Positions 1 to 9,367 of a DNA stretch of 64,000 nucleotides are shown one piece after another. The translations under genes and the position numbers were made by a program. The DNA comes from Eutreptiella sp. 'Long Island Sound 2002' (Eukaryota; Euglenozoa; Euglenophyceae; Eutreptiales; Eutreptiaceae), in NCBI GenBank assembly GCA_964036045.1, contig OZ038378.1, forward strand, positions 178,653,754 to 178,717,753, given 5' to 3'. Numbering within the stretch: the first letter of the stretch is position 1; each line of letters begins with the position of its first letter. The notes under the pieces were generated by a model. It ran no database searches and had not been told where the DNA came from. It saw nothing but the letters and a program-made list of their open reading frames with translations.

Positions 1-418
1 GGCGGAGGGGACGCCGCTGCCGGCCAGCCCCAGCCCAGAGCCGACGCCGACAGACTGGGACTCGGAGTTCCCACGGCCGCGGCAGTATGCGCCACCGCCA
101 GTACGGAGGGGACCCGGGACAGTCGCGGGGTGGACGGCGGGGGAAGTGGCGGAGCTGGTCCGCTACGTGAAGTGGGCGGAGAAGACGAGGGGAAGGCGGG
201 AGAAGAGGGGGACCCACCCCTTCAGCGACCTGGTCGGCAGGGCAGGAAGGCCCCGGGAAAGGGGGCCGGAGATCGATGAGGGGCGGTGGAGGAGGATGCT
301 GGGAGAGGCGCTCCCGGGGGTGAGCCTGGACTGTCCCCAGGAGAAGGGGAGGAAGCCCAGGGTTCAGATGCTGCGGGAGCTGTTGCAGCGGGAGGGGCGG
401 TACGGGGGCGACGCGTAG
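1..418 (+). CDS. 3' end of an unrecognised ORF (5' end outside window)
   Basis: One reading frame is open from base 2 to a TAG at 416-418, so only the last ~138 codons of a longer ORF are visible. The peptide begins Pro-rich (many PSP, PPP steps) and continues into a basic, helix-compatible stretch containing GWTAGEVAELVRYVKWAEK and ending QMLRELLQREGRYGGDA. The charged helices and third-position GC suggest real coding sequence, but I recognise no family motif. No initiator is visible. It could be the C-terminus of another transposon protein (a GC-rich transposon flank follows) or a host gene. Function unknown. Confidence 0.4.
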   Translation, partial: AEGTPLPASPSPEPTPTDWDSEFPRPRQYAPPPVRRGPGTVAGWTAGEVAELVRYVKWAEKTRGRREKRGTHPFSDLVGRAGRPRERGPEIDEGRWRRMLGEALPGVSLDCPQEKGRKPRVQMLRELLQREGRYGGDA

Positions 419-2088
419 GACTGGGCAGGAGCAGGACCGGGAAGCGCCAGGGGGCGGGGGCCAGGGGCGTGCGGAGGGACGGGCAGACGGGATGCGAGGA
501 GAGATGCAGGGGAGGCGGACGCGGGGGATGGGCGAAGGTCCAGGAGGGTGAGGGGGGGATGTGACGGACACGAGGAGAGGAGGAAGGGAGCGGAGAGGCG
601 CAGGTACGCAGGGAAGGGCAGGGACACGGCCGACGGTAGAGGGGGATGTGGTGATGGCGCACACGGACCAGAACCCCAAGCGGAGGGCACAGGGCCAGCG
701 GCGGCAGAGAGAGGAGATGCAGCGGCGGAGTACGAGGGTGCAGGCGGGTGCGGAAGGAGCGCCCGGGCAGCGGGACGCGGGACGTATCGTGGGAACGGCG
801 AGCAGTGTGGGGCAGACCAACAAGCCTGACGGGATGCAGTAGTGGAATGGGGTACTGTACCGGAGCAGAGCACAAGGTCGTCACCAACGGGAACAGCCGG
901 AGCTGGCGTGGAGCGGCGCTGTGCCCATGGGTGAAGCACGGTGCCAGGGCTCTGCCTTGCACGAGTGGCGAACAGGCAGACGAATCCAATATTCCGGCAC
1001 GCTGGTACCAGGGTCTTGACTGATGGTACTCAGCACGCGTTCTCGGAGAGATTGCTGGGAAGGGCAGGTGGCAACGATGGTGTACTCAAGTCCGATGCTG
1101 CGGAGCCACGTCTCGGTGGGTCGCCCCTGTGGACTGACAGCTGGAGTGTGTGGGCTATCCACCGACTTGCTAAATGGCGACAAAGCTCTCTGCATGGCAA
1201 GATGGTGCTGCATTGAAACCATTGGACTTACGCGTGCTCTGCTCTGAGGGGTTGGCCACGGCCGACCCGGAATACGCCGGGCCTTGGTGGCCGTTGGCTC
1301 CATGGAACACCAGCGAGGTAGTGCAACAAAGTGTGAACCCTTGGTGACCAGGCCGGGTCAAGCCCCCGACTGGGGGCTCTGGTCTGATTGAAATAGCTCC
1401 GTACCGAATCGCCGCAGCTGGTCTATGCGGCTAGACTCCACAGTGCAAATGCAGCGAAGAGAATTCAACAAGCGTCTCACTGTCGTTCTCTCTGTGTTCT
1501 TTGGGAAGATGCCGTGGCTCATGGTGCGTAGGAACCCAACGGCCAGCATCATGCCAGTCCTCGGGCAGGGCCAGAGTCCAATCCGCAGATACACCTCCCA
1601 CCCCCCCCCCCCCACACTGGGCACATGGCATCCAGGATGAGGTGAGAGACAGGGACCGAGGGAACACTAGGGTGGGAGAGGCAACAGGGAAAAGGGTAGG
1701 GACGACAGAGAGGGGCAGGGGTAGAGCACGCGGGTGGCACACACGAGTGACAGCGCGGCTCAGACAGAGAGGGCAGACGAACAGGCAGGGTCGGCTGAGA
1801 GACGGAGAATGGGAGGGGAGACGGGCGAGTGAGGGGGCGCGGGGCGGCGAGACAGGGGTAGCACGGAGAAGAGCAGGGGGCACACGCAGGGCGCGCGGGA
1901 GCAGCGGAGAGCGCGACCGGGGGGACACCACAAAAAAAAGAACAACAGAAAAGGCGGACATGACTCCCAGGAAGGACACGTGGAGGAGGCAGGGCGCGGG
2001 AGTCGGGGGGAACAAGGGGCCAACAAGGGCGCAAAGGAACACAATGTCTCTCACAGAGAAACGCCATGCCGATGACCCGCATTGAGCT
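419..2088. other. GC-rich region without a recognisable gene
   Basis: This stretch is G-rich on the plus strand (GGGGA, GGCGG and GACGGG steps) up to about 830, then mixed, then G/A-rich again at 1640-2060. It has a poly-C run near 1599-1613. Long overlapping frames exist on both strands, but they are low-complexity Arg/Gly/Glu or Pro/Ser/Leu peptides with no motif, as expected of GC-skewed DNA. It may be the 3' untranslated part of the element whose ORF ends at 418. Confidence 0.45.
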
Positions 2089-2798
2089 GAGTAAGAAAAA
2101 GTCACTGCCATGTCTTTCTTGGAGGGCTTGATCCAGGCAAAGCCCCCCTTGAAACCCTTCTGTTGATGCTAAGACTAACTTAAGTATTTTTAACACTCTT
2201 TTGAAGCCTAAAGTACACTTTCTCAAGGTAACTAGGGTTGTAGCCCTAGCCCCCCATGAGGTCCACCCCTACCACTCAACTGAGCGGAGGTACCTTCCTT
2301 CATGGAGGATATACCGAAATAAAATAGGCATTTCATGCTTTAGGCCTTGGAGGTTAAGCCTAGTGGTCTCCCACCCCAAGACCCCTATACTCAATTGTTT
2401 GTACCACGTATTGTGGTTCTACTTTTCAACTGTTTCTGAATTGAGTTGCTTGGCCAAGTCATTTTCTGTGTTGGCCTGACATCTATGCCCCACATTCCTA
2501 ACCAGCACCATTTCACCCAAAAGAGTGCACATGAAGTGCCTAATGCTATCTTGGAGGCAAGAGTCAGTCCAATTTTCATATAAAATCTTTTGTACTATCC
2601 ATTTGTGATTGAACCTTTGTGTTTGTACCTGCATTGTCTATCTGCAGCCCTTCTGTGTTACACTGGATTCCAAAACCAATCATTGATTCGATCCACATCC
2701 TGTTCTTGCTCTACTTGCTGCTTTGGTTTGGGTTTTCAACTTCAAAACCTGCAGGATTTCATCACAATATCTAGGGCAATAATCAAGGACATCTTTCT
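2089..2798 (+). repeat. 5' LTR of element A
   Basis: Matches 24778-25487 in direct orientation over ~709 bp, beginning GAGTAAGAAAAAGTCAC and ending ACATCTTTC just before the primer-binding site. Identity outside the repeat stops abruptly on both sides, which marks LTR boundaries. The exact first base is ambiguous by 1-3 nt, because GAG is shared by the left flank and the polypurine tract. Confidence 0.88.
2579..2586 (+). promoter_or_regulatory. TATA-like box in the A 5' LTR
   Basis: TATAAAAT lies ~210 bp before the LTR end, inside CATATAAAATC, and is conserved in the 3' LTR at 25268-25275. The position suits an RNA polymerase II promoter at the U3/R border. This is inferred from motif and position only. 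Confidence 0.45.
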
Positions 2799-2810
2799 GG
2801 TAGCAGAGGC
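2798..2810 (+). other. Primer-binding site of element A (initiator tRNA-Met)
   Basis: TGGTAGCAGAGGC begins right at the LTR end. It is complementary to the 3' end (...CUCUGCUACCA) of the AGCAGAG-type initiator tRNA-Met used by many Ty3/gypsy elements. The same 13 bases recur at 9319-9331 in element C. Confidence 0.85.
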
Positions 2811-2847
2811 AGTCCCTTGTGACCTTTTGAACCGACCCTGAGAAGAA

Positions 2848-3210
2848 GTGCAGCACACAAAGATCAACAACAAGTTCATCATGTCCACGCCAAGCGTCAG
2901 GACCTGGCCCATAAGAACTGTCCAAGTACAAATGGGCACCATGGCCCACCCTATGAGTGAACCACCTTACCGAGCTCCACAACATCTCAGTGGCGCATCT
3001 GGGTCCCAAGGAGATCCAGATCGCAGAAGGGCGGAAGAAAATAAAATCCTTACCACCGAGGCCTTAGCGGCCCACGGTGGAGACAGCCTGCATCATCTCC
3101 ACAGGCGTGTAGCAGCCTCAGTCTCCCCATCCGCCTGTCCGGCTTCTTCCTCAACAGCGATTGGAGGCCCTCAGGAATACGAGGAGCTGAGGAAGAAAAT
3201 GGATGAATGA
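2848..3210 (+). pseudogene. Element A gag leader / N-terminal reading frame
   Basis: A 120-codon frame starts 38 bp after the primer-binding site, where gag should begin. It is Ser/Pro/Ala-rich with no motif and ends ...YEELRKKMDE. It overlaps the next frame, which holds the recognisable gag body, by a few bases (3203-3210). The simplest reading is one gag gene broken by a single-base indel near 3200. A short separate leader ORF is the alternative. Confidence 0.35.
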
Positions 3211-4340
3211 GGAGTATATCCTCCATGAGGAGTACTACAAATCCATTCGTGGAGAAGATGGAGAGGAGCCTTTGGCAGTACACGGATCCAGACCACGTAC
3301 AGACCTAGGGTCCTACACGCACTCTGGCCCGCCGTCCAACAGAGCCGAGACAGCATCCCTGCCAAGACGACCAAGACCCGAGTATCCAAGAGCATGTTGT
3401 CCAACCCCAAGGGCTCCCGAAGGGGGCCCGACTCGAGTTGAGGAACAACATCATCCAAGGCCAACCTACGGTGCCCTCGATCATACGGCCGAACTGCTGG
3501 CCAAACTTCTGTCTGGATCAGAAGATCCAGATGTGACGGCCCTATCGGAGGCCATTGAGGCGAAACTGGGTATTTCAGAACCCTTGTCCAAGCCAGAGTT
3601 GTCCTTCCCCTCTCCCGGACTGAGTACCCTGGCCGAAGATCTTAAGAGATCAAGGGTCTCAAGGCTGTTGCCTAAGGTCACCTGCCCCAGCCCCTTTCAC
3701 CCCCGTGCCAGGACAGTGCCCATGGCTGAACTACAGGACGTGCCTGTGACAGAGACTGAGAAAAGAGGGCTGTCAGCCCTGGCACCTCTTGCCGGCATAT
3801 CGCCTTCTGGCCTAACTCCGGGGGGTGGGAAGACGGGCAGACCTATTGCCCAGGCGAACATCCAGCTGGAACTGCCGGAGTTCGACCCCAAAAATCTGCC
3901 CGAATGGGCAGAAGAATTTGCTGAGTTTCTTTTGCTGACTGGCCAATCCCATGTGGACGTGGCCACCAAATGCTCACTGCTGAAACGCTCATGCAAAAAG
4001 AAATTTTTGCAAAAACAGGTGAAACAGATTGTGAAAACCTGTTCCACCTGGGCGGAGGTACTCCAGAGTTTGGTGAAAACGTTCTCAGTCTATGAGACTG
4101 ACCTCAGTGTGCGCACACAGATAGAGGAGCTACCTATGCTCCCTGAGTTTCCTTCCGCTGCGCGAATCTCTGAATATGTGTGCGACTTGGAGTATCTGTT
4201 TTCGAGGATGAACGTGGGCTCCTACGGAGCCACTGAGCCCCACCTGTGGCTCATGAGTAAGATCCCCCAACGTACGTGGGATGATTGCCGCTCTACCTCT
4301 GAGAGGAAGAGTCGGACCCACTCGTACGATGAACTGGTGG
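3203..4340 (+). pseudogene. gag: Element A gag, capsid region (interrupted by X at 4340)
   Basis: Gag would form the particle that packages the element RNA. The frame runs from 3203; after 4340 it reads into the LTR of element X and stops at 4391-4393. The part from about 3860 (LELPEFDPKNLPEWAEEFAEF) aligns collinearly with the minus-strand gag of element D (VNLPEFKGKDLSEFAENFGRF). Shared landmarks are a TGQ(S/T)H motif, a K(Q/H)VKQIV motif, a (T/S)DLS(V/I)R motif and WD(D/E)CRSTxERK. The N-terminal ~210 residues are low-complexity Pro/Ser. The coding sequence resumes at 16647 with LLIELALERK, matching the D protein at the same point, so the gene was intact here before the nested insertion. 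Confidence 0.8.
4337..4340 (+). repeat. Target-site duplication GTGG, left side of element X
   Basis: GTGG precedes the TG start of the X LTR at 4341 and recurs at 16647-16650 after the CA end at 16646. Removing one copy together with X restores a continuous gag frame in element A. Confidence 0.7.
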
Positions 4341-4963
4341 TGAAGCAGGTCCAGGGTACCAGGGATTGCGTCTACGGATACTTATGGAAGTAATTTTCTC
4401 CTGGGTCCTTGGTTTCCATCTGTGGGTTTTCCAAACACCCTAAAGGTACCGCCGCCGCAAAAGAACCTCAGTTTCACCACTGCAAAAACCCGAAAGTCCT
4501 GCTGTTCATGATTTTTGAAGCCGATGTTGATCTCGAGTTACGCTGGCAGAGTTTCGCTTAATCCTGCTTGGGGGACGCATCAGCAGAAAAGCAAATCGAC
4601 AGAGCACCCGGTAGTAGCGATAGAACACATTGCACCATACTGCTCCATCAGACTGTCATCGTGCTGAACTCGTATTGCCAGCTACGAAAAGTTCTAGGAC
4701 TTTTGCCAAGTCCTGCTGCTCCATGACACAATCTGAGCTGTGTGCAAACAAAACAATAATGCATAATAATAATAATAATGCATAATGCACGCTATATTTT
4801 ACGCAATACTTCGTACAATCTCGATTCAGAGTCCTGATCACGACACGCAAGCGCTGGAGCGTGCGCCTGTATTCTGCTGTGCGCGCGTGTTCTTCGACGC
4901 TGTCGGGGCGGCTCTTCGAGTAGCCATCGAGGCAGGACAGACCAAGGGTCTGATTCTGCGTCA
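4341..4963 (+). repeat. Left LTR of element X (623 bp, TG...CA)
   Basis: It begins TG at the target duplication and ends CA at 4963. Its last 274 bp (4690-4963) recur at 16373-16646 with only about four differences. It holds an AT-rich (ATA)n patch with ATGCATAATA motifs near 4758-4790. No coding content is recognised. Confidence 0.72.
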
Positions 4964-5405
4964 CCCCCCTCTCAGGAACGAACTGCAGGGTCCGCAGGTC
5001 GCTCCCAACTCCCTAACGGCCGACCTGACACCCACCTGCCATAGTATACACCTCACAGCACCGACCATGGTGCCGCTCTCGCTCCTCAAGGCTGTCGGTT
5101 ACCTTGCGGCGTGGTGTGTGGTCATTGCGGAATGTCAGCCGTGGGAAGCTACACACATAATGTATATTGCGACAGATGAACAGAAGCGCAATACATAATA
5201 TAATAAAAAAACTTGCATCATGGAACAAGCTGAGCTCTAGTCCGCACGCGCTGCAGACCAAAGTTGATAATTAAAATCCCAGACATAGGTTTAGCCAAGA
5301 GGGTGCGTCGGCAACGTCGGTGACAGCTCCTGGTGGTTCTGGGCGCTGCTGGTGGCTTCAGGGTCGATGTCCGCCTTCGGTTGCATCCAGGCCCCATTGG
5401 TTCGC
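4964..5405 (+). other. Internal spacer of element X
   Basis: 442 bp between the X left LTR and the duplicated integrase segment. It contains a short AT-rich piece (about 5155-5215) and no convincing ORF or motif. A frame open from 5320 runs into the integrase, but its first ~28 residues have no integrase similarity, so the true coding similarity starts at 5406. Confidence 0.5.
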
Positions 5406-5572
5406 GGCCATGGATGTATTCGCCATGCCTGAGGTCACCGTGGAAGGAGAGACCTACGACTGTGTCATCCTGGCGGTGGATAGGCACAGTGGGTATATCG
5501 TGGCGGTCCCTGGCAAGAAGTCCAAGAAGAAGGACAGGAAGGACAAGCATGGAGTGGGGCTGCAGGCCAAGA
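5406..5572 (+). repeat. 167-bp integrase duplication, left copy (D1)
   Basis: Identical to 16207-16373 except for one A/G difference (5537 versus 16338). The offset is exactly 10,801 bp. It encodes the start of the integrase catalytic core (MDVFAMP...). The two copies bracket the permuted element C. Confidence 0.93.
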
Positions 5573-6558
5573 CCGTCGCTAATGCCATGATCAGGCATTG
5601 GCTGACGATTTTTGATATCCCGGCTGTCATCTGCAGCGATCGGGGCAGTCAGTTTGTGGGGACGTGGTTCAAGACGATGTGCAAGCACATGGGTATTCGG
5701 CACGCCAAGACCGTGGCGGACAACAGCTGGTCAAATGGCCGAGCTGAGGTGGCCGGGCAGCAGATGTTCAAGAAGTTCCGCCAGCTGCACATCGACGAAC
5801 CGGGCCGGAATTGGTATAATTCGCTGTGGAGAGTACTCCAAGCGTATCACGACCTTCCGGGACCCACTGGACTGTCGCCCCATCGTATCCTGTTGCTATG
5901 GGATCGAGTGTCACGCACTCTCCCGTGGTTGAACCATGGCAAAGTGGCCCGGGATGCGAACGCTATGATGGCTGAGGCGGACCACACGGCGGCCAAGGTG
6001 TGCAAGGCACTTCAGCACGAGCATGACAAGAGGGCCAAGTACTTCAACCAGGGAAAGGTCCAGAAGTATGCTCTCCAAGACACCGTGTGGGTGGAGCGGC
6101 ACCACAAGGATGTCCTGTCCAGGCATCGGCAGGCATCTTGGTATGTGCCGGGGGTAATCGTGCGGAAGGTCGGGCAGGATGTGTATGCGGTTCGTGTGGG
6201 GGATAACAAGATCCTGGACCGCGACCATACCCAGCTTCGTCCCCGAGCACCAGACCCCAGCGGACGTCCCGTCACCTTCGAGTTCACGGCCAGCGATGCG
6301 GACTCGGACGACGAGGGTGAGGACGACGACTTCACCGCTGAAAAGATCCTGGCGGACAAGCCGGACCCGGGGACGCCTGGGGGGAGGCTTTATAAAGTCC
6401 GTTGGAAGGGATTCGCCGCATCCAGGGATTCCTGGGAGCCTCCGAGCAGTTTCGTGCCGAGGTATACCACGGTCTCGATGGACTATCTGAAGAAAAAGAA
6501 TATTTCTTTGCATGTCAAGGACGTGTTGGTCCATTTGGTTGCTGCTGTAGCACCGTGA
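5406..6558 (+). CDS. int: Element C integrase core, C-terminal domain and chromodomain
   Basis: Catalyses insertion of the cDNA into chromosomes. The DDE triad is visible: Asp in MDVFAMP, Asp in CSDRGSQF and Glu in NGRAEVAG. A C-terminal DNA-binding part follows (LQDTVWVERHHKD, then SWYVPGVIV, in place of the usual GPY/F motif), then an acidic linker (DADSDDEGEDDD) and a chromodomain ending (LYKVRWKGF, SWEPPSSF). Chromodomains of chromoviruses are known to bind modified histone tails and guide integration; that is inferred here. It starts inside the gene: the zinc-binding N-terminus is found only at 15788-16373. The frame is uninterrupted and ends TGA at 6556-6558. Confidence 0.9.
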
Positions 6559-9318
6559 TGGATCCCCCTTGGCATCTTTGTTTGTTTCTGTGCTTGGGAG
6601 ACGGGTGAGGGCGTTCATCCGGGGTTTTTGGGCCTTGATTGGCCATATACCCCCTTCACTCGATCTCCACGTATATATATTTCATCGTGGTATACGTATC
6701 TAGATCGATCGATGACGTTTCTCTATCTTTGATCCCCTTGGTCCATGTTGTAGATCAAGAGGAGACCGGATATGGCGCAGGGCACCGATTATCAGTGTCC
6801 TCACCCCTCCCTTGGGGCGTGGGGGACGCCTACGACGTGTGTGGGGCCTCCATGTGTCCTTGGGACATGGGGGGGGGGGTTGGAGCCCATTGGGGTCCTC
6901 CCGTCCTCTCTTCAATGACTTCCGAGCGGTGACAATGCTCTGAGAAGGGGGGTGAAGCCGGGTCGGACCCCCGTGGCCATCTTTGGGTCATTTGGGGTGT
7001 GTATCTATGTGCCTGCAAGCCGCCATTGGCTGATATCATACTCTCCCATCCACCTGACCTAGCCCGATGTGATAGTGTGATAGGTTTGGCCATTCCGGCT
7101 ATGAGCGGCCATATTCAGTACTGAGGCGCCGCCAGCGGAGATCTATACATTAGAATATCAGGAATCAACAGGGTTTTTTTATCATAATGTTTCCGTAATT
7201 TTTCAGCCTTCCGTTCTGATGGTCAATGTATCGGCGGCTGTCAGTTGGCTCGCGATTTTGCGGTAACCGAATCGTTAACTGTTATTTTCAGATATTTTGG
7301 CGGAAACCCCGATGAAGGGTCAGATTTCATCAGTAAAGGGTTCGTTGCTTCCGCAATTTTCATATTATACACTCGCAAAATTCATCCGATTTTTTCAGAA
7401 TTTCAGAATCGGATTTCGGACTTCGACATCGCCGCACTCGATATGACGAATCTCGAGTGGTCCAACATTTTTCCCCGATCACGAATCAACCTTCCTTTTG
7501 TTATGCCCTTCGTTTTGCTTAGAGATATAGGCGAAACAAAGTTGATTCGGGAGGCCACTTTGAAAGGTCATATATCCGGCTTACCGCGAGTAGTCTCAAT
7601 TTCGAGAATTGGGTTGGAACCGCATTGGTCTCAACTTAATTTAGGAAGCATCAAACGCCTTTGGTGTGTACACATGTCTGGTATAGCAAGGGATAATGGT
7701 CAAGAGGTTAGAAAGTGATATATAACTCTCGGACCGTGCAACCGAATATTTCAATGCGACTTCCGAGTGTACCGCATGAGTGTTGGGGTTGCATAGCAAC
7801 TTTCCTTGCGTTCCTACGTATTTTTAACGTGAAGTTATGTCTATGGAGGGACATGGCATATCATGGTGGGAGCCACTTTTGAGGGTATGTGTTATATGCA
7901 TGGTATGTGCTTCGATATGCTCACGCCCATGTTATATATCTCCGTTTGTAGGAAGATATATGGAGTCATACGTGGCAAGGGCTTCGCCCATGTCCCAATG
8001 GTGAACTCCATAGCGCTAGACTAAGTACACTGCTCATATAGTGCACGTGGGAGGGCTTACGGAGGGACCCACAAGCGCCAATATCAATTTTCCCATTTTC
8101 ATGGTGCGTGTTGGGAGGAGGTTCGAAGGTGTCCTTAGGCGTCCATATGGGGATCCAAGTGGGGGGGTTGTTTGCAAATAGTCCCAAGCAATTGTGTTTT
8201 GAGTCATAGGTTGACACCATGGGTGAGCGAAGTTATATACTATTGTAATTATCTTGAATTTGGCATTATTTGCATGTTTTTGACCTCATTTTATGCTCAT
8301 TTTTGTGTTTTATGTGCTCAACTGGTCGGCTAACAGTAAAGTGCGCAGAGATCCGTGAACTATGGTATGTTGCTTAAATGTTGGCATATGCTTCGGTGTT
8401 GTACCTCAGCATATGCCGGATCACATGGTCTCTTTGGCTTGGCACACGAGGCCTCACAAAATTAGGTCTCAAACTCATGAGCTGACTTGTGAAGCATGTC
8501 ATGTACATAACCGGAGGGGTTTTGGAGCCAATGATGGGATATTCTTGGGCATGGACCTTTGGTCTATATCACCCTTATATACTACTCTCAAGTTTGACAC
8601 ATGCATGGAGCATTTGAAAATTTGCCGTATGCATTTTTGAGTATATAATTGAATTTTGGGCATTATGGTGTGATTTGCCTGATTTTGCCATGTTGTGAAG
8701 TCATCTTCATGGGGCAGTTCTCCAAGCCCATTCCACCCCAAGTCCAACCAAGGTTATGTCAGGGTAGGGCATGGTCCTGAGTGCTACTCTAGGCCACGAC
8801 ACGCCACCTCCCCTATTGGGCTAGGATTTATAGGCTTGGGAGTGAACACATTTTTGGGGTTTGTGTAGTGACTTTTGACACATGGCATTTAGCCATCTTA
8901 TTTGACTGGGTTCAGGACATCATGTTGGTGAGTCAAGGGAAGGTCTTGAGTCCAGGGAATGAGGGGTCTATGGCTGTGATTGTGTACGTTTCCATCTTTC
9001 CCCAACTTTGCTTGATATGTGTTCATATGTCAATTTCAGGGCTTTCCTCTTTGGTGCAATTCTTGTACATGCCCGCCACCGTGGGACGACCGGTGTGCTG
9101 AACGGAAGCCCGCAGTGTGGATTGGATTGTGGATTGGGTTATTGCTGTATTTGTGGGATCTGGTTGCTGTTCAGGGTTGAAGGAGGATTACATTTTCTAT
9201 ATTTTTGGATTTTGGACCCTGGAATTTGAAGAATGCAATCGCTGATCCGGAGTAAATCAGCAGGGGTAACAGGCGGAAGGGGCACAGCGTGGGCCGGTCC
9301 TGGTAGGGACCATCTTTA
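6559..9318 (+). repeat. Element C 3' untranslated region plus single LTR
   Basis: There is no recognisable gene for 2.76 kb between the chromodomain stop and the primer-binding site at 9319. In a one-LTR circle this must hold the 3' untranslated region, the polypurine tract and one LTR. The LTR end is fixed at 9318 (...CATCTTTA, like the A end CATCTTTC). The start is not: purine tracts at 6869-6881 and 6941-6952 are candidates, implying an LTR of about 2.3-2.4 kb. Composition turns AT-richer from 7140. A 157-codon frame at 7245-7718 has no motif. Confidence 0.6.
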
Positions 9319-9331
9319 TGGTAGCAGAGGC
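9319..9331 (+). other. Primer-binding site of element C (initiator tRNA-Met)
   Basis: TGGTAGCAGAGGC, the same 13 bases as the element A site, lies ~40-50 bp before the gag frame. Its presence in the middle of the unit proves that the gag-proximal LTR edge is at 9318 and that the element is permuted. Confidence 0.85.
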
Positions 9332-9367
9332 GTACCTGCTGCCCCTACCTACCGCTGACCCGGGGAC

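Noticed and set aside
1431-2226. Long overlapping frames on both strands (Pro/Ser/Leu-rich minus, Arg/Gly-rich plus)
   Set aside because: Mirror-image low-complexity peptides from G-rich DNA, no motif, and one crosses the LTR boundary of A.
5320-5405. N-terminal extension of the integrase frame from 5320
   Set aside because: These residues are spacer of element X; similarity to the second integrase copy begins exactly at 5406.
7245-7718. 157-codon plus-strand frame in the element C LTR region
   Set aside because: No motif, lies in untranslated/LTR DNA between the chromodomain stop and the PBS; probably chance in AT-richer sequence.
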